DNA of 64,000 nt from Armatimonadota bacterium (GTDB taxonomy: Bacteria; Armatimonadota; Fimbriimonadia; Fimbriimonadales; Fimbriimonadaceae), in assembly GCA_017303935.1 (NCBI GenBank), contig JAFLBD010000002.1, positions 496,001 through 560,000 of the forward strand, in the 5' to 3' direction. The position numbers were made by a program, and so were the translations under genes. Within the stretch, counting starts at the first letter, position 1; every line of letters starts with the position of its first letter. Below are positions 27,602 through 34,770 of this stretch, one piece after another. The notes under the pieces were generated by a model, which searched no databases, was not told the DNA's origin, and worked only from the letters and a program-made list of their open reading frames with translations.

Positions 27602-28483
27602 TTGAGAAACATCTTCCTTTACATCATTAGCCTCGTATTGTTGGTTTTGGTGGGCTGCGGTGGCGGCGGAGCATCCAGTGGCCCGACGTCGGTCACTTTG
27701 AGCGGGCTTGTCGTGTCGATCACGACCCTCGGCGCGCCAAACCCTGTCGCGAGCGTTCAGTCCGGAAGTGCTACGGGCAACACCGCCGTGGACGGATCAT
27801 TTTCACTGACCGTGCCATCCGGTACGACCTCGGTCACAGTGATTTACACTCCTAGCGGTGGATCTCCGACGACATTCGTTTTCAATTTCCCAGGATTGAC
27901 AGAAGACACCGATCTCGGAACATTGTTTGTGGGACCAGAAAAGGTCACTGTCAACGGACTGGTGAAGAATCAGGTGACCTCTGCACCGATCAATGGTGCG
28001 ACGGTGAAGCTCGCCGGACAATCGACCACGACAAATTCTAGTGGTAGCTACACCTTTAGCTCGATTCCTTACGATTCCAGCGTGCCGGCGAACTTCTTCG
28101 CCCTGGACGGCCGCGCCGGAGCGACCGGTTATTTTGTACGCTTGTTTAACCCCACGAATCTGCCGTTGACAGGGGTTGCTACCATCAACGACATTCTTTT
28201 GCAACCGGACTCCGGGATCGCACCGCCAGGAACACCTTTTACGATTTCTGGCCTTGTCGGACCGGCAGGAGTGGCCGCTGGAAGTAAGGTTGATTTGGTC
28301 CAAGGGTCCACGATCATTCGCAGTTTCAACGTTGGTGCGGATCGAAGCTACGGTTTTTGGGTGCCACCAGGAACGTATATTATTCGAGCTTCCAAGCCAT
28401 CTGCGGGCCTCACAGCACCCGACATCACGGTAAGCTTAACAGCTCCGACAGATACCGTTCGCCGTGATGTCACCCTCAACTAA
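27602..28483 (+). CDS. Lipoprotein with beta-sandwich (carboxypeptidase-regulatory-like) repeats
   Basis: This 293-residue protein starts with TTG one base after the previous stop. Its signal peptide ends in L-V-L-V-G-C-G-G-G-G, a lipobox with a glycine-rich spacer. Three beta-sandwich modules of ~80 residues follow, each with an L-S-G-L-V-, V-N-G-L-V-K-N- or I-S-G-L-V- entry strand and a hydrophobic S-Y-T-F or S-Y-G-F strand, as in carboxypeptidase regulatory-like folds. It is likely a periplasmic or surface-exposed scaffold. The last 17 bp overlap the LptC-like gene. No enzyme motif is seen. Confidence 0.8.
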   Translation: MRNIFLYIISLVLLVLVGCGGGGASSGPTSVTLSGLVVSITTLGAPNPVASVQSGSATGNTAVDGSFSLTVPSGTTSVTVIYTPSGGSPTTFVFNFPGLTEDTDLGTLFVGPEKVTVNGLVKNQVTSAPINGATVKLAGQSTTTNSSGSYTFSSIPYDSSVPANFFALDGRAGATGYFVRLFNPTNLPLTGVATINDILLQPDSGIAPPGTPFTISGLVGPAGVAAGSKVDLVQGSTIIRSFNVGADRSYGFWVPPGTYIIRASKPSAGLTAPDITVSLTAPTDTVRRDVTLN

Positions 28484-29954
28484 ACCGATTACTAAAGCTC
28501 TTTATCTTGTCGCTGGCGCACTCGTAGTGTGGGCCGGTGTGATCGGCGTCAAACGGGTGCTGACCGGTGACCCTTTGGCGCAGTACAAAACGGACGAAGT
28601 GATCCGGCAGGACGCTGGGATCGAGGCGGATAATGTCACCGTTCGGAATTATGAGAAAGGCAAACTGGTCAACCAGGTCGTTCTCGACAAGATGCAGATC
28701 AGCCGCGATCGCATGGTGACGACCGGGATAAATGCGCGCCAAGGCAAAGTTTTTCGCGATGGTCAACCGGCGTTTGACTATACAGCGGGCGAACTGAGTT
28801 GGAACGATGCCACGAAGTTTTTGACGGTGACCAAGGGGATTCAAGTCACCACGAAGAACATGAACCTGAAGCTGCCTGAGGCGACTTACGATCACCTGAA
28901 GGGCTTGCTCAAATCGGCGAAACCGGTGGAGGGGAAATTCTACGGCGGGGATTTGAAGGTGGCGAAGTTCACCTACAATGTCACAAAGAAAAAGTACTGG
29001 GTGACCTCGGTGCAATGGACAGGAATGCTCACGGCCGAAATGCAGGAGCAAGCCCCATTGCCCGCCGCAAAACCTTGGAAATTCCGCGCCGAGAACATGG
29101 AAGGCGAAAGCGAGAATCGCATGGTGTACACCAAAGGCGAAGCCACAAACGGCGAGGTATTTATCAGCGCGGACCGACTGGAACGGGTGATTGAGCCGAC
29201 CACCAAAGTAGAGACTTTATTTGCGACGGGCAACGTGAAGTACTACTCTCCAGAAGCTAATTTGCTTTGCGATAAGGCGACCATTTTTCGCACCGAGCGC
29301 CGTGCAATCGCTGAAGGGCGGGTGACCATGCTGATCAAGCCTGAGCAAGACACCGGACTAAAAGTAGAGCCGATTCAGCCGATGCGGCCAATTGTTCCGG
29401 AAGAGATCGCAAAGAACCGGCCTGGTGCGCCTCCGACCACCAATCCAAAGAACGATGAACTTAGGAGTACGGACAACAAACGGAAATATCCCGTGCGTGT
29501 CCTTGCCCAGAGAATCGAGTATTGGTACGCAAAGGGGGCAAAAAGAGCAACGATCACTGGCAACCCTCAGGCTCGACAAGAGCTTCCAGATGGTGCCTGG
29601 CGAATGGTCTGGGCTCCTCGGGGTGAGTGGGACGGCGAGAGCAACTGGTTACGCTTGATTGGTGCCGCCAAAAAGCAGGAAGTCCGTATGGCTCAATCCA
29701 ATGGCGATACACTCTGGGCAGACCAGCTTGGGATCAGCACCGAGCGAGACGTTGAACGTTTCACCGCAGCGAATGTCCGAGGCGAAGGATTTATGGACGA
29801 GGAGGAGGACCTGCCAGGAACCGGTGGGACCAAACCGAAACCACCTGCATCAGATAAACCGCTTTCCGGTCCGATTACATTTTTCTGGCGGGCTCACGAG
29901 CAATCGAGCATAGCAAATCACCAACGGTATGCCCTTGCTCAAGCGGATGCCTGA
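28467..29954 (+). CDS. LptC/LptA-like lipopolysaccharide-transport protein
   Basis: One N-terminal membrane helix (residues ~10-30) is followed by beta-strand repeats of the OstA/LptC jelly-roll kind. Examples are I-E-A-D-N-V-T-V-R-N-Y, T-G-I-N-A-R-Q-G-K-V-F and, near residue 260, A-T-G-N-V-K-Y-Y-S-P-E-A-N-L-L-C-D-K-A, typical of LptA-like segments. At 495 residues it is much longer than E. coli LptC (191) and may combine LptC- and LptA-type parts. It suggests the organism exports a lipopolysaccharide-like outer-membrane lipid. A GTG at 28464 precedes the chosen ATG. Its last 80 bp overlap the convergent winged-helix gene, so the tail may be poorly conserved. Confidence 0.75.
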   Translation: MSPSTKPITKALYLVAGALVVWAGVIGVKRVLTGDPLAQYKTDEVIRQDAGIEADNVTVRNYEKGKLVNQVVLDKMQISRDRMVTTGINARQGKVFRDGQPAFDYTAGELSWNDATKFLTVTKGIQVTTKNMNLKLPEATYDHLKGLLKSAKPVEGKFYGGDLKVAKFTYNVTKKKYWVTSVQWTGMLTAEMQEQAPLPAAKPWKFRAENMEGESENRMVYTKGEATNGEVFISADRLERVIEPTTKVETLFATGNVKYYSPEANLLCDKATIFRTERRAIAEGRVTMLIKPEQDTGLKVEPIQPMRPIVPEEIAKNRPGAPPTTNPKNDELRSTDNKRKYPVRVLAQRIEYWYAKGAKRATITGNPQARQELPDGAWRMVWAPRGEWDGESNWLRLIGAAKKQEVRMAQSNGDTLWADQLGISTERDVERFTAANVRGEGFMDEEEDLPGTGGTKPKPPASDKPLSGPITFFWRAHEQSSIANHQRYALAQADA

Positions 29955-30186
29955 GCTGCGCATCGAGATTTATTTTGTAGCTGTTGCGCCTACCGATTCT
30001 CTCGCGCGTGATGATGCCGCCTTTTTCGAGGTCGCTGACTAACAAACTGACCATTCGCTCAGTAATCCCAATCTTAAATGCCATCTCGCGGATGGTGAGA
30101 TTCGGGTCTTTTAGCAAACAAACGAGGACATGGGAATAATTAGTCAAAAACGTCCAAGAGGAAGCTGATTTTTCTGTTTCGGCCAT
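29875..30186 (-). CDS. Winged-helix transcriptional regulator
   Basis: From the ATG at 30186 (AGGA at a good distance upstream) the protein has 103 residues. A helix-turn-helix is visible as T-I-R-E-M-A-F-K-I-G-I-T-E-R-M-V-S-L-L-V followed by a wing with R-I-G-R-R-N-S-Y, the layout of MarR/ArsR-like one-domain regulators. No metal-binding Cys pair is evident. It probably controls itself or the YceI unit upstream. Its C-terminal third overlaps the end of the LptC-like gene on the other strand. Confidence 0.8.
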   Translation of the reverse strand: MAETEKSASSWTFLTNYSHVLVCLLKDPNLTIREMAFKIGITERMVSLLVSDLEKGGIITRERIGRRNSYKINLDAQLRHPLEQGHTVGDLLCSIAREPARKM

Positions 30187-30245
30187 CTGATATCTTTCCT
30201 TTTGGGTCTCGGCGATCACAGACACTTCTGAGAAAAGCCACTCAT

Positions 30246-30275
30246 AAATTACCCTAACCTCTTTCTAGAATCCAA
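30246..30275 (-). promoter_or_regulatory. Predicted promoter for the winged-helix gene
   Basis: On the minus strand TTGGAT is followed after 18 bp by TAATTT. The expected leader is about 50 nt. Both hexamers are imperfect, so this is a moderate candidate. Confidence 0.35.
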
Positions 30276-30321
30276 CGCTCTAACTAAATCATCGGATTAG
30301 ACGAGGAATTCAGCAGAAAGA

Positions 30322-30720
30322 TCAAGACTTCTTGGCTTGTTTGAACTGGATAATACTGTACAAAACAGTAAATAATGCAAATGCAATTCCAGATGCAATA
30401 AGGATATTGCGCGAGATGAAATCGACGGTCTGCACTTGGAGCGGATAGATCTTATGCTCTTTGAGATAAGCCTCGCTGACGTATTCGGCACCTTCAGGAG
30501 ACTTCTTGTTCAGAAATGCCGCCTTATCTTCGATAACCATCCGCTGTGGGGAGCCGATGGGAGTACCGAGCTCGCCAAAAAGTTCTGCGGACGGATCGAC
30601 TTGAATCCTCTGCACCAGTTGCGACTTTTGGTTTAGTTGTGACTGCACGATTGGCGTGCCAACCAAGAACAAAAGACTTACAAATGAGCCGATTAAGGCG
30701 AGTATCCGCAGAACTTTCAT
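30322..30720 (-). CDS. Hypothetical membrane protein, 132 aa
   Basis: Two hydrophobic segments (residues ~5-25 and ~103-123) flank a soluble, extracytoplasmic loop of about 75 residues with several Gln/Glu-rich stretches; the tail is basic (Q-A-K-K-S). I do not recognise the family. It lies 6 bp after the yceI-like gene and is probably cotranscribed with it, which hints at an envelope role. Function unknown. Confidence 0.65.
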   Translation of the reverse strand: MKVLRILALIGSFVSLLFLVGTPIVQSQLNQKSQLVQRIQVDPSAELFGELGTPIGSPQRMVIEDKAAFLNKKSPEGAEYVSEAYLKEHKIYPLQVQTVDFISRNILIASGIAFALFTVLYSIIQFKQAKKS

Positions 30721-30726
30721 CAGAAT

Positions 30727-31326
30727 TTACTTCGTGGAAGCGTAAGCGCTGACTGCGATGTTGACGGTTTCAGCGACCTTGCCCTTGGCCATCGCAGGGA
30801 TCATCACGCCGTAATCGCTCAACTTGACTTTGAACTTGGTGCTGAACTGAACGACGTTGCCTTCGAATCCGGCAGCCTTCACTTGTGCGCTTGCGGCTCG
30901 ATACTTCACGGTCACCGGGGTGACGATGGTCTTTGTAACGCCGTGCAGAGTGAATTTGCCTGTCACCGAGTAAGTTTCTCCCTTTACGAACTTGACCTTG
31001 GTTGTTTCGAAGGTAGTGGTGGGGAACTTGCCGGTATTCAGCCACATTTCGCCATTCATATGATCGTTTCGTGCTGGAATGCCGGTATCGATCGACTTTA
31101 GATCGATCACGATCTTGCCGCTGCCAGTCTTCTTGATTGGATCAAATTTCAGGTTTCCAGAGACGCCGGTGGTTCTACCTGTGAAAGTTTCGAATTCGGT
31201 CACGCTCTCAACTGTCGCGCTGTTTCGATATTGAAGCTTGTCGCCGACGACTTTAAACGCCATTAACTCTGCGTTGGCCATAGCGGCCGAAGCAATGATG
31301 ATTCCTGCAATTGCAATTTTTTTCAT
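30727..31326 (-). CDS. YceI-family periplasmic protein
   Basis: A signal peptide (M-K-K-I-A-I-A-G-I-I-I-A-S-A-A-M-A-N-A) precedes a YceI lipocalin-like beta-barrel. Family features are V-E-S-V-T-E-F-E-T-F-T-G, I-V-I-D-L-K-S-I-D-T-G, R-N-D-H-M-N-G-E-M-W and F-T-L-H-G-V-T-K-T-I. YceI proteins bind isoprenoids or other lipids in the periplasm; several are stress or pH induced. GGAG sits 7 nt before the ATG, and a second GGAGG further up can pair with CCTCC in a 6-bp leader hairpin. The gene is divergent from the Crp-family regulator and followed by a small membrane protein. Confidence 0.93.
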   Translation of the reverse strand: MKKIAIAGIIIASAAMANAELMAFKVVGDKLQYRNSATVESVTEFETFTGRTTGVSGNLKFDPIKKTGSGKIVIDLKSIDTGIPARNDHMNGEMWLNTGKFPTTTFETTKVKFVKGETYSVTGKFTLHGVTKTIVTPVTVKYRAASAQVKAAGFEGNVVQFSTKFKVKLSDYGVMIPAMAKGKVAETVNIAVSAYASTK

Positions 31327-31365
31327 GAATGTTCTCCACCTCCGAGCATAACAGCCGGAGGAGCA

Positions 31366-31393
31366 ATATTACTCTAAACGTTTGACTGCGCAA
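31366..31393 (-). promoter_or_regulatory. Predicted promoter for yceI unit
   Basis: On the minus strand TTGCGC is followed after 16 bp by TAATAT, about 40 nt upstream of the start codon. A moderate sigma-70 match. Confidence 0.4.
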
Positions 31394-31423
31394 ATAAATT
31401 CCAACGAAAATGGAAAATTTTTG

Positions 31424-31447
31424 CAGAGGTTGCCATGTTGGCCTCTG
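31424..31447. promoter_or_regulatory. Imperfect inverted repeat between yceI and the Crp-family gene
   Basis: CAGAGG and CCTCTG are the outer arms of a 24-bp imperfect dyad; the inner bases also match partly. It lies inside the intergenic region of the divergent pair, overlapping a TTGCAG/TGTAAT-like promoter for the regulator. It is a candidate operator, possibly for autoregulation. Confidence 0.35.
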
Positions 31448-31494
31448 TAATCACACGCACTCAGTCCGAATTCTGATATTCTCAGTACCACTTC

Positions 31495-32205
31495 GTGACG
31501 CACCATCGAGAACGACCCACAGCGATAAGCATCATCCGCAAGAGCACTTTGTTTGGCGGCATCCCGGATTCAGACATGGATCTGTTGGCGCAGTGGGGCC
31601 AAACCCACCAGTTTGTTCGTGGGGAGACCATTTGGCTAGATGGAACTGCAGCCAGCTTCATCTGCGTGATCGGCACCGGGTTTGTGAAGATGGTCAAATC
31701 AACAGGGACCGGCCATGAAATCACACACGAGATCATGGGGCCCGGGCAAACGTTTGGCTTCCTCGGCGCAATCGACGGCACGGGGTGTCCTCTCATCGCC
31801 CGTGCTGTGACAGATTGTTGGGTGATCAAGATTCCAAAGACTTCGATCATGCCGATTTATGAGCGGACGGTTGCGCTTAAGGATCATGTCATCCGCCGAA
31901 CGACGATCCGATTGCGGAAGGCGCATGAACTGGTCGCTCGGCTTTCGACCGGAAACGTGGAATCCCGCATCATCTCGATACTCCTGATGCTGGCGGAGAG
32001 CTATGGGGAAGAGAAGACTGGCGGTGAGATCGAATTGAATGTCCCGCTGACCCGCCAAGATATCGCCGAGATGGCCGGGACGACGGTGGAATCCACGATC
32101 AGAGTCATGAGCAAGTGGAAAAAGGATGGATTGGTGACGTCCAGCGCCAAATTAATCACGATCCATGACGTCGATCTCCTCTCGGCCCGAGTCGCTCCGA
32201 TTTAG
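31495..32205 (+). CDS. Crp/Fnr-family transcriptional regulator
   Basis: Starting at GTG, this 236-residue protein has an N-terminal cyclic-nucleotide-type beta-barrel (about 15-130, with G-E-T-I-W-L-D-G and F-G-F-L-G-A-I-D), a long dimer helix and a C-terminal winged helix (R-Q-D-I-A-E-M-A-G-T-T-V-E-S-T-I-R-V-M). No Fnr-type cysteine cluster is present, so it is not an oxygen sensor of the Fnr kind. The recognition helix E-S-T-I-R is close to the E-T-x-x-R of Crp/Fnr. The residues that bind cAMP in Crp are only partly kept, so the ligand is unknown. It overlaps the subtilase end by 4 bp. Confidence 0.92.
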   Translation: MTHHRERPTAISIIRKSTLFGGIPDSDMDLLAQWGQTHQFVRGETIWLDGTAASFICVIGTGFVKMVKSTGTGHEITHEIMGPGQTFGFLGAIDGTGCPLIARAVTDCWVIKIPKTSIMPIYERTVALKDHVIRRTTIRLRKAHELVARLSTGNVESRIISILLMLAESYGEEKTGGEIELNVPLTRQDIAEMAGTTVESTIRVMSKWKKDGLVTSSAKLITIHDVDLLSARVAPI

Positions 32206-34112
32206 TCTTCCAGCAACTCGCAGACATCGATCTTCATCACTGCACCAGCTACGGACCATGTGCCCGTAATTTGTAAGTAAGCCGTGGATTCCGGGTCGAT
32301 GAGCAAATCAGTCCGCTTGACCGGAATGTAAAGATCTTGGTATGCGCCAGCAGTGACCGGTCGCTGGTTCAACACTCTAAATGCCCCGTAGGGATAGGAC
32401 GCTGTCGACCAATTGTAAAAGCTGATTGTCTCGGTTCCAGTACCGGTGCCTTCGTACTTGAGCCGAAGATGCAAGACCATCTTTTCTGCGCTGCCGACCT
32501 GATTGAAAGTCGCATGCAAGTTCAAATCAGTGTTCGAGAAACTCGCCTGGATGAATGAATTATCGGGATTCAGAGCCTCAAGAAATCCTCCCGAAACTGC
32601 CCCAACATCGCCCGCAGCTTCGATCAATGGGTAGGCCTGCTTCACCTTCTGAGTCTTTGCGGGCAGAGTGCTCACTAGTTGGTTGTCCACCCAGACTTGA
32701 AGGGCGACCCGCGCATTGTAGGCAGCGGTATCGACTTCGATTGTGTCGCGGGTGCGCCGCAAGATTCGCAGAGATTTTCCACTTTGGGTGACCTTCACCG
32801 AATGTGGGGAATCGAATCCTCGACCGCGAATCAAAATGCCAGGTTTCGACCGATCCAATGAGGGATTCTGTCTCATCGGATACGGTGATGCGCACCGCAC
32901 AACTGCACTTCGCTCTGGCTTGGTGATCTGGTTCAGAGCAACCTTTGCAGCGGCTTGTGCATCGACCCTGCCGTAGTTTGTGTATTCGCCAAACGGGGAT
33001 TGGGACATGGCGACCCCGGTGTCCTCTAGGATTGCTCGAACTTGCTTTGCCTTTAGGCTTGGGTTCATTCCCCAAACAAGCGCGGCAACTCCTGCAAAAA
33101 CCGGGCAAGCCGCGCTGGTACCGCTAAAATTGGTGTTGTAGTTGCCGTCCTTCGTTGGGGATGGGATGCTGACTCCAGGTGCAGAGACGTCCACCCACGT
33201 ACCGAAATTGCTGAAACCGGCTTTTGCGGGTGTCGCATTCAGCGCGGCAACGGCAATCACTTCTTCGTACGCACCGGGATAAAACGGATAGATCGTGTGC
33301 TCGTTGCCGGCTGCCGCGATGGGGAGCACACCCTTAGCCACGGCGTACTTCATCGCCGCATGCTCGCTAGGCAAGATTCCGTCTCCATAGAAGCTCATGG
33401 AAAAGATCTTTGCGCCCATTTTTGTCGCGTATAGGTATGCGCCGATGTTGGCAGAAGCGTAAAAATAGCCGCTGTCATTGGATGCCTTTAGGCCCATGAC
33501 CTTGACCCTAGGCGCTATTCCAGAAACGCCGATATTGTTGCCTTGAACTCCCGCGATGATTCCCGCGCAATTCGTTCCGTGGCCCACGACATCGTTGGGA
33601 ATCGGATCGCCGTACGCAAAGTCGAAGCCGTTGATATCGTCGACATATCCGTTGGAATCATCATCAATACCGTTTCCTGCGATCTCACCTGGATTGATCC
33701 ACACGTTTGCAGCGAGATCGGGGTGAGCAGTGTTCACACCGGTGTCGATCACGGCGACGGTCAGATTGCTCCCGAAACTGAGGTCCCAAGCGAGGTTAGT
33801 CTTTGTGGTGGTCAAGTGCCAACTGTTAGCGACCAGTGGATCGTTCGGAGTGTAAGCAGGGTGACGAGCAAGGTCGAACGATGCCGCGGAATCCGAGAAC
33901 TTCGAGCGCAAACTCTCTAATGCGGTCACCAACTCGTCTGGTGAGAAATCCAGGACGGTGTAACCGATTTCGTCGAATCTACGCTCGACTTTGCCACCAA
34001 GCTCTTGTGCAAAGGCGACTGCTCGATCTTCGACGATCAGATGGGTGGGGTGCCGATAGGCCTCCAAGGGGAGCAATTTCGCGTTCATCGAAAGCAAAAG
34101 GTCGGTCAGCAC
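32202..34112 (-). CDS. Subtilisin-like serine protease (S8)
   Basis: The catalytic triad is visible in order: Asp in V-A-V-I-D-T-G-V-N-T-A-H-P-D (about residue 119), His in V-G-H-G-T-N-C-A-G-I (about 176) and Ser in F-S-G-T-S-A-A-C-P (about 329), with the oxyanion-hole region A-A-A-G-N-E. An N-terminal propeptide-like part (1-100) precedes the protease and a ~230-residue beta-rich tail (IPT-like and jelly-roll-like) follows. Neither the GTG at 34112 nor the ATG at 34088 gives a convincing signal peptide, which is unusual for a subtilase of this architecture. It could be exported non-classically or the start may be misjudged. Confidence 0.9.
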   Translation of the reverse strand: MLTDLLLSMNAKLLPLEAYRHPTHLIVEDRAVAFAQELGGKVERRFDEIGYTVLDFSPDELVTALESLRSKFSDSAASFDLARHPAYTPNDPLVANSWHLTTTKTNLAWDLSFGSNLTVAVIDTGVNTAHPDLAANVWINPGEIAGNGIDDDSNGYVDDINGFDFAYGDPIPNDVVGHGTNCAGIIAGVQGNNIGVSGIAPRVKVMGLKASNDSGYFYASANIGAYLYATKMGAKIFSMSFYGDGILPSEHAAMKYAVAKGVLPIAAAGNEHTIYPFYPGAYEEVIAVAALNATPAKAGFSNFGTWVDVSAPGVSIPSPTKDGNYNTNFSGTSAACPVFAGVAALVWGMNPSLKAKQVRAILEDTGVAMSQSPFGEYTNYGRVDAQAAAKVALNQITKPERSAVVRCASPYPMRQNPSLDRSKPGILIRGRGFDSPHSVKVTQSGKSLRILRRTRDTIEVDTAAYNARVALQVWVDNQLVSTLPAKTQKVKQAYPLIEAAGDVGAVSGGFLEALNPDNSFIQASFSNTDLNLHATFNQVGSAEKMVLHLRLKYEGTGTGTETISFYNWSTASYPYGAFRVLNQRPVTAGAYQDLYIPVKRTDLLIDPESTAYLQITGTWSVAGAVMKIDVCELLED

Positions 34113-34119
34113 AATCGAA

Positions 34120-34125
34120 AGTATA
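34120..34125 (-). promoter_or_regulatory. -10-like box 7 nt before the subtilase GTG
   Basis: On the minus strand TATACT ends 7 nt before the GTG at 34112, with no Shine-Dalgarno between. This spacing would place the transcription start at or beside the start codon, as in leaderless mRNAs. Confidence 0.4.
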
Positions 34126-34185
34126 CGATAGCAACTTTTGCGCCGGGCATCAAATTTTGCCGGACTTGTATCTTCCCCGGTAAAT

Positions 34186-34770
34186 ATGGCAAGGTCAATT
34201 GCTATGGTGAGTGCACTCGTTTCGGCATTGGTGGGATTAACAGCGAACCTGGATATTCCGTACGTGATTCAAAATGGCGGAATCAAGATCGATGGGAGAC
34301 CTTCAGCCGAAGCCATCGGGACGCACATTTCGCTATCGCCTAACAACACCGTCGAGAACACTGACCCGGTCCCAGCCACTGTGGTCATTGACGCGACTTC
34401 TCAAGTCCTGATGTTCGACAATACTAGATTGATCTACACCGGAAAAAACGGTGAAGACACCAAGGACAATGAGATCTTCGAGTTGTTGAACGGCGCAATC
34501 GTCTACACAGCGGCGCCAGTGGATATCAGAACTCCTACCGCATCCACTCCGCGTCGTCGCCGGGTCGTACGCACACCAAACCGGTCTACGATTGCCATCG
34601 GAACCGCGTTCTTCATGAAGAATGAGGTTCGCAATTTCCGACTTTCGGTCACCTCAGGCGGTGTCGAGTTTGTCCACCGAACGGACGCGAACAAGACCTT
34701 GACTCTGAAGCAAGGCGATTTTGTTAAAGGGAAAGATGACGACGACGTAACCGCAAACGGAGTGAGATGA
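34186..34770 (+). CDS. FecR-domain-like exported protein
   Basis: From the ATG at 34186 the protein has 194 residues and a signal peptide (M-A-R-S-I-A-M-V-S-A-L-V-S-A-L-V-G-L-T-A). The core fits a FecR-type beta sandwich: F-E-L-L-N-G-A-I-V-Y-T, I-R-T-P-T-A, I-A-I-G-T-A-F-F and L-S-V-T-S-G-G-V-E-F-V ending with L-K-Q-G-D-F-V-K. Such domains often partner a CHASE2 cyclase encoded next door, as here: the stop codon overlaps the cyclase start (ATGA). It is therefore probably an extracytoplasmic input protein for the cyclase, not an iron-regulation FecR. Divergent from the subtilase gene. Confidence 0.75.
   Translation: MARSIAMVSALVSALVGLTANLDIPYVIQNGGIKIDGRPSAEAIGTHISLSPNNTVENTDPVPATVVIDATSQVLMFDNTRLIYTGKNGEDTKDNEIFELLNGAIVYTAAPVDIRTPTASTPRRRRVVRTPNRSTIAIGTAFFMKNEVRNFRLSVTSGGVEFVHRTDANKTLTLKQGDFVKGKDDDDVTANGVR

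Noticed and set aside
31327-31366. A thermosensor-like hairpin hiding the yceI ribosome binding site
   Set aside because: CCTCCG can pair with CGGAGG, but a second GGAG closer to the ATG stays free, so sequestration is unlikely to control translation.
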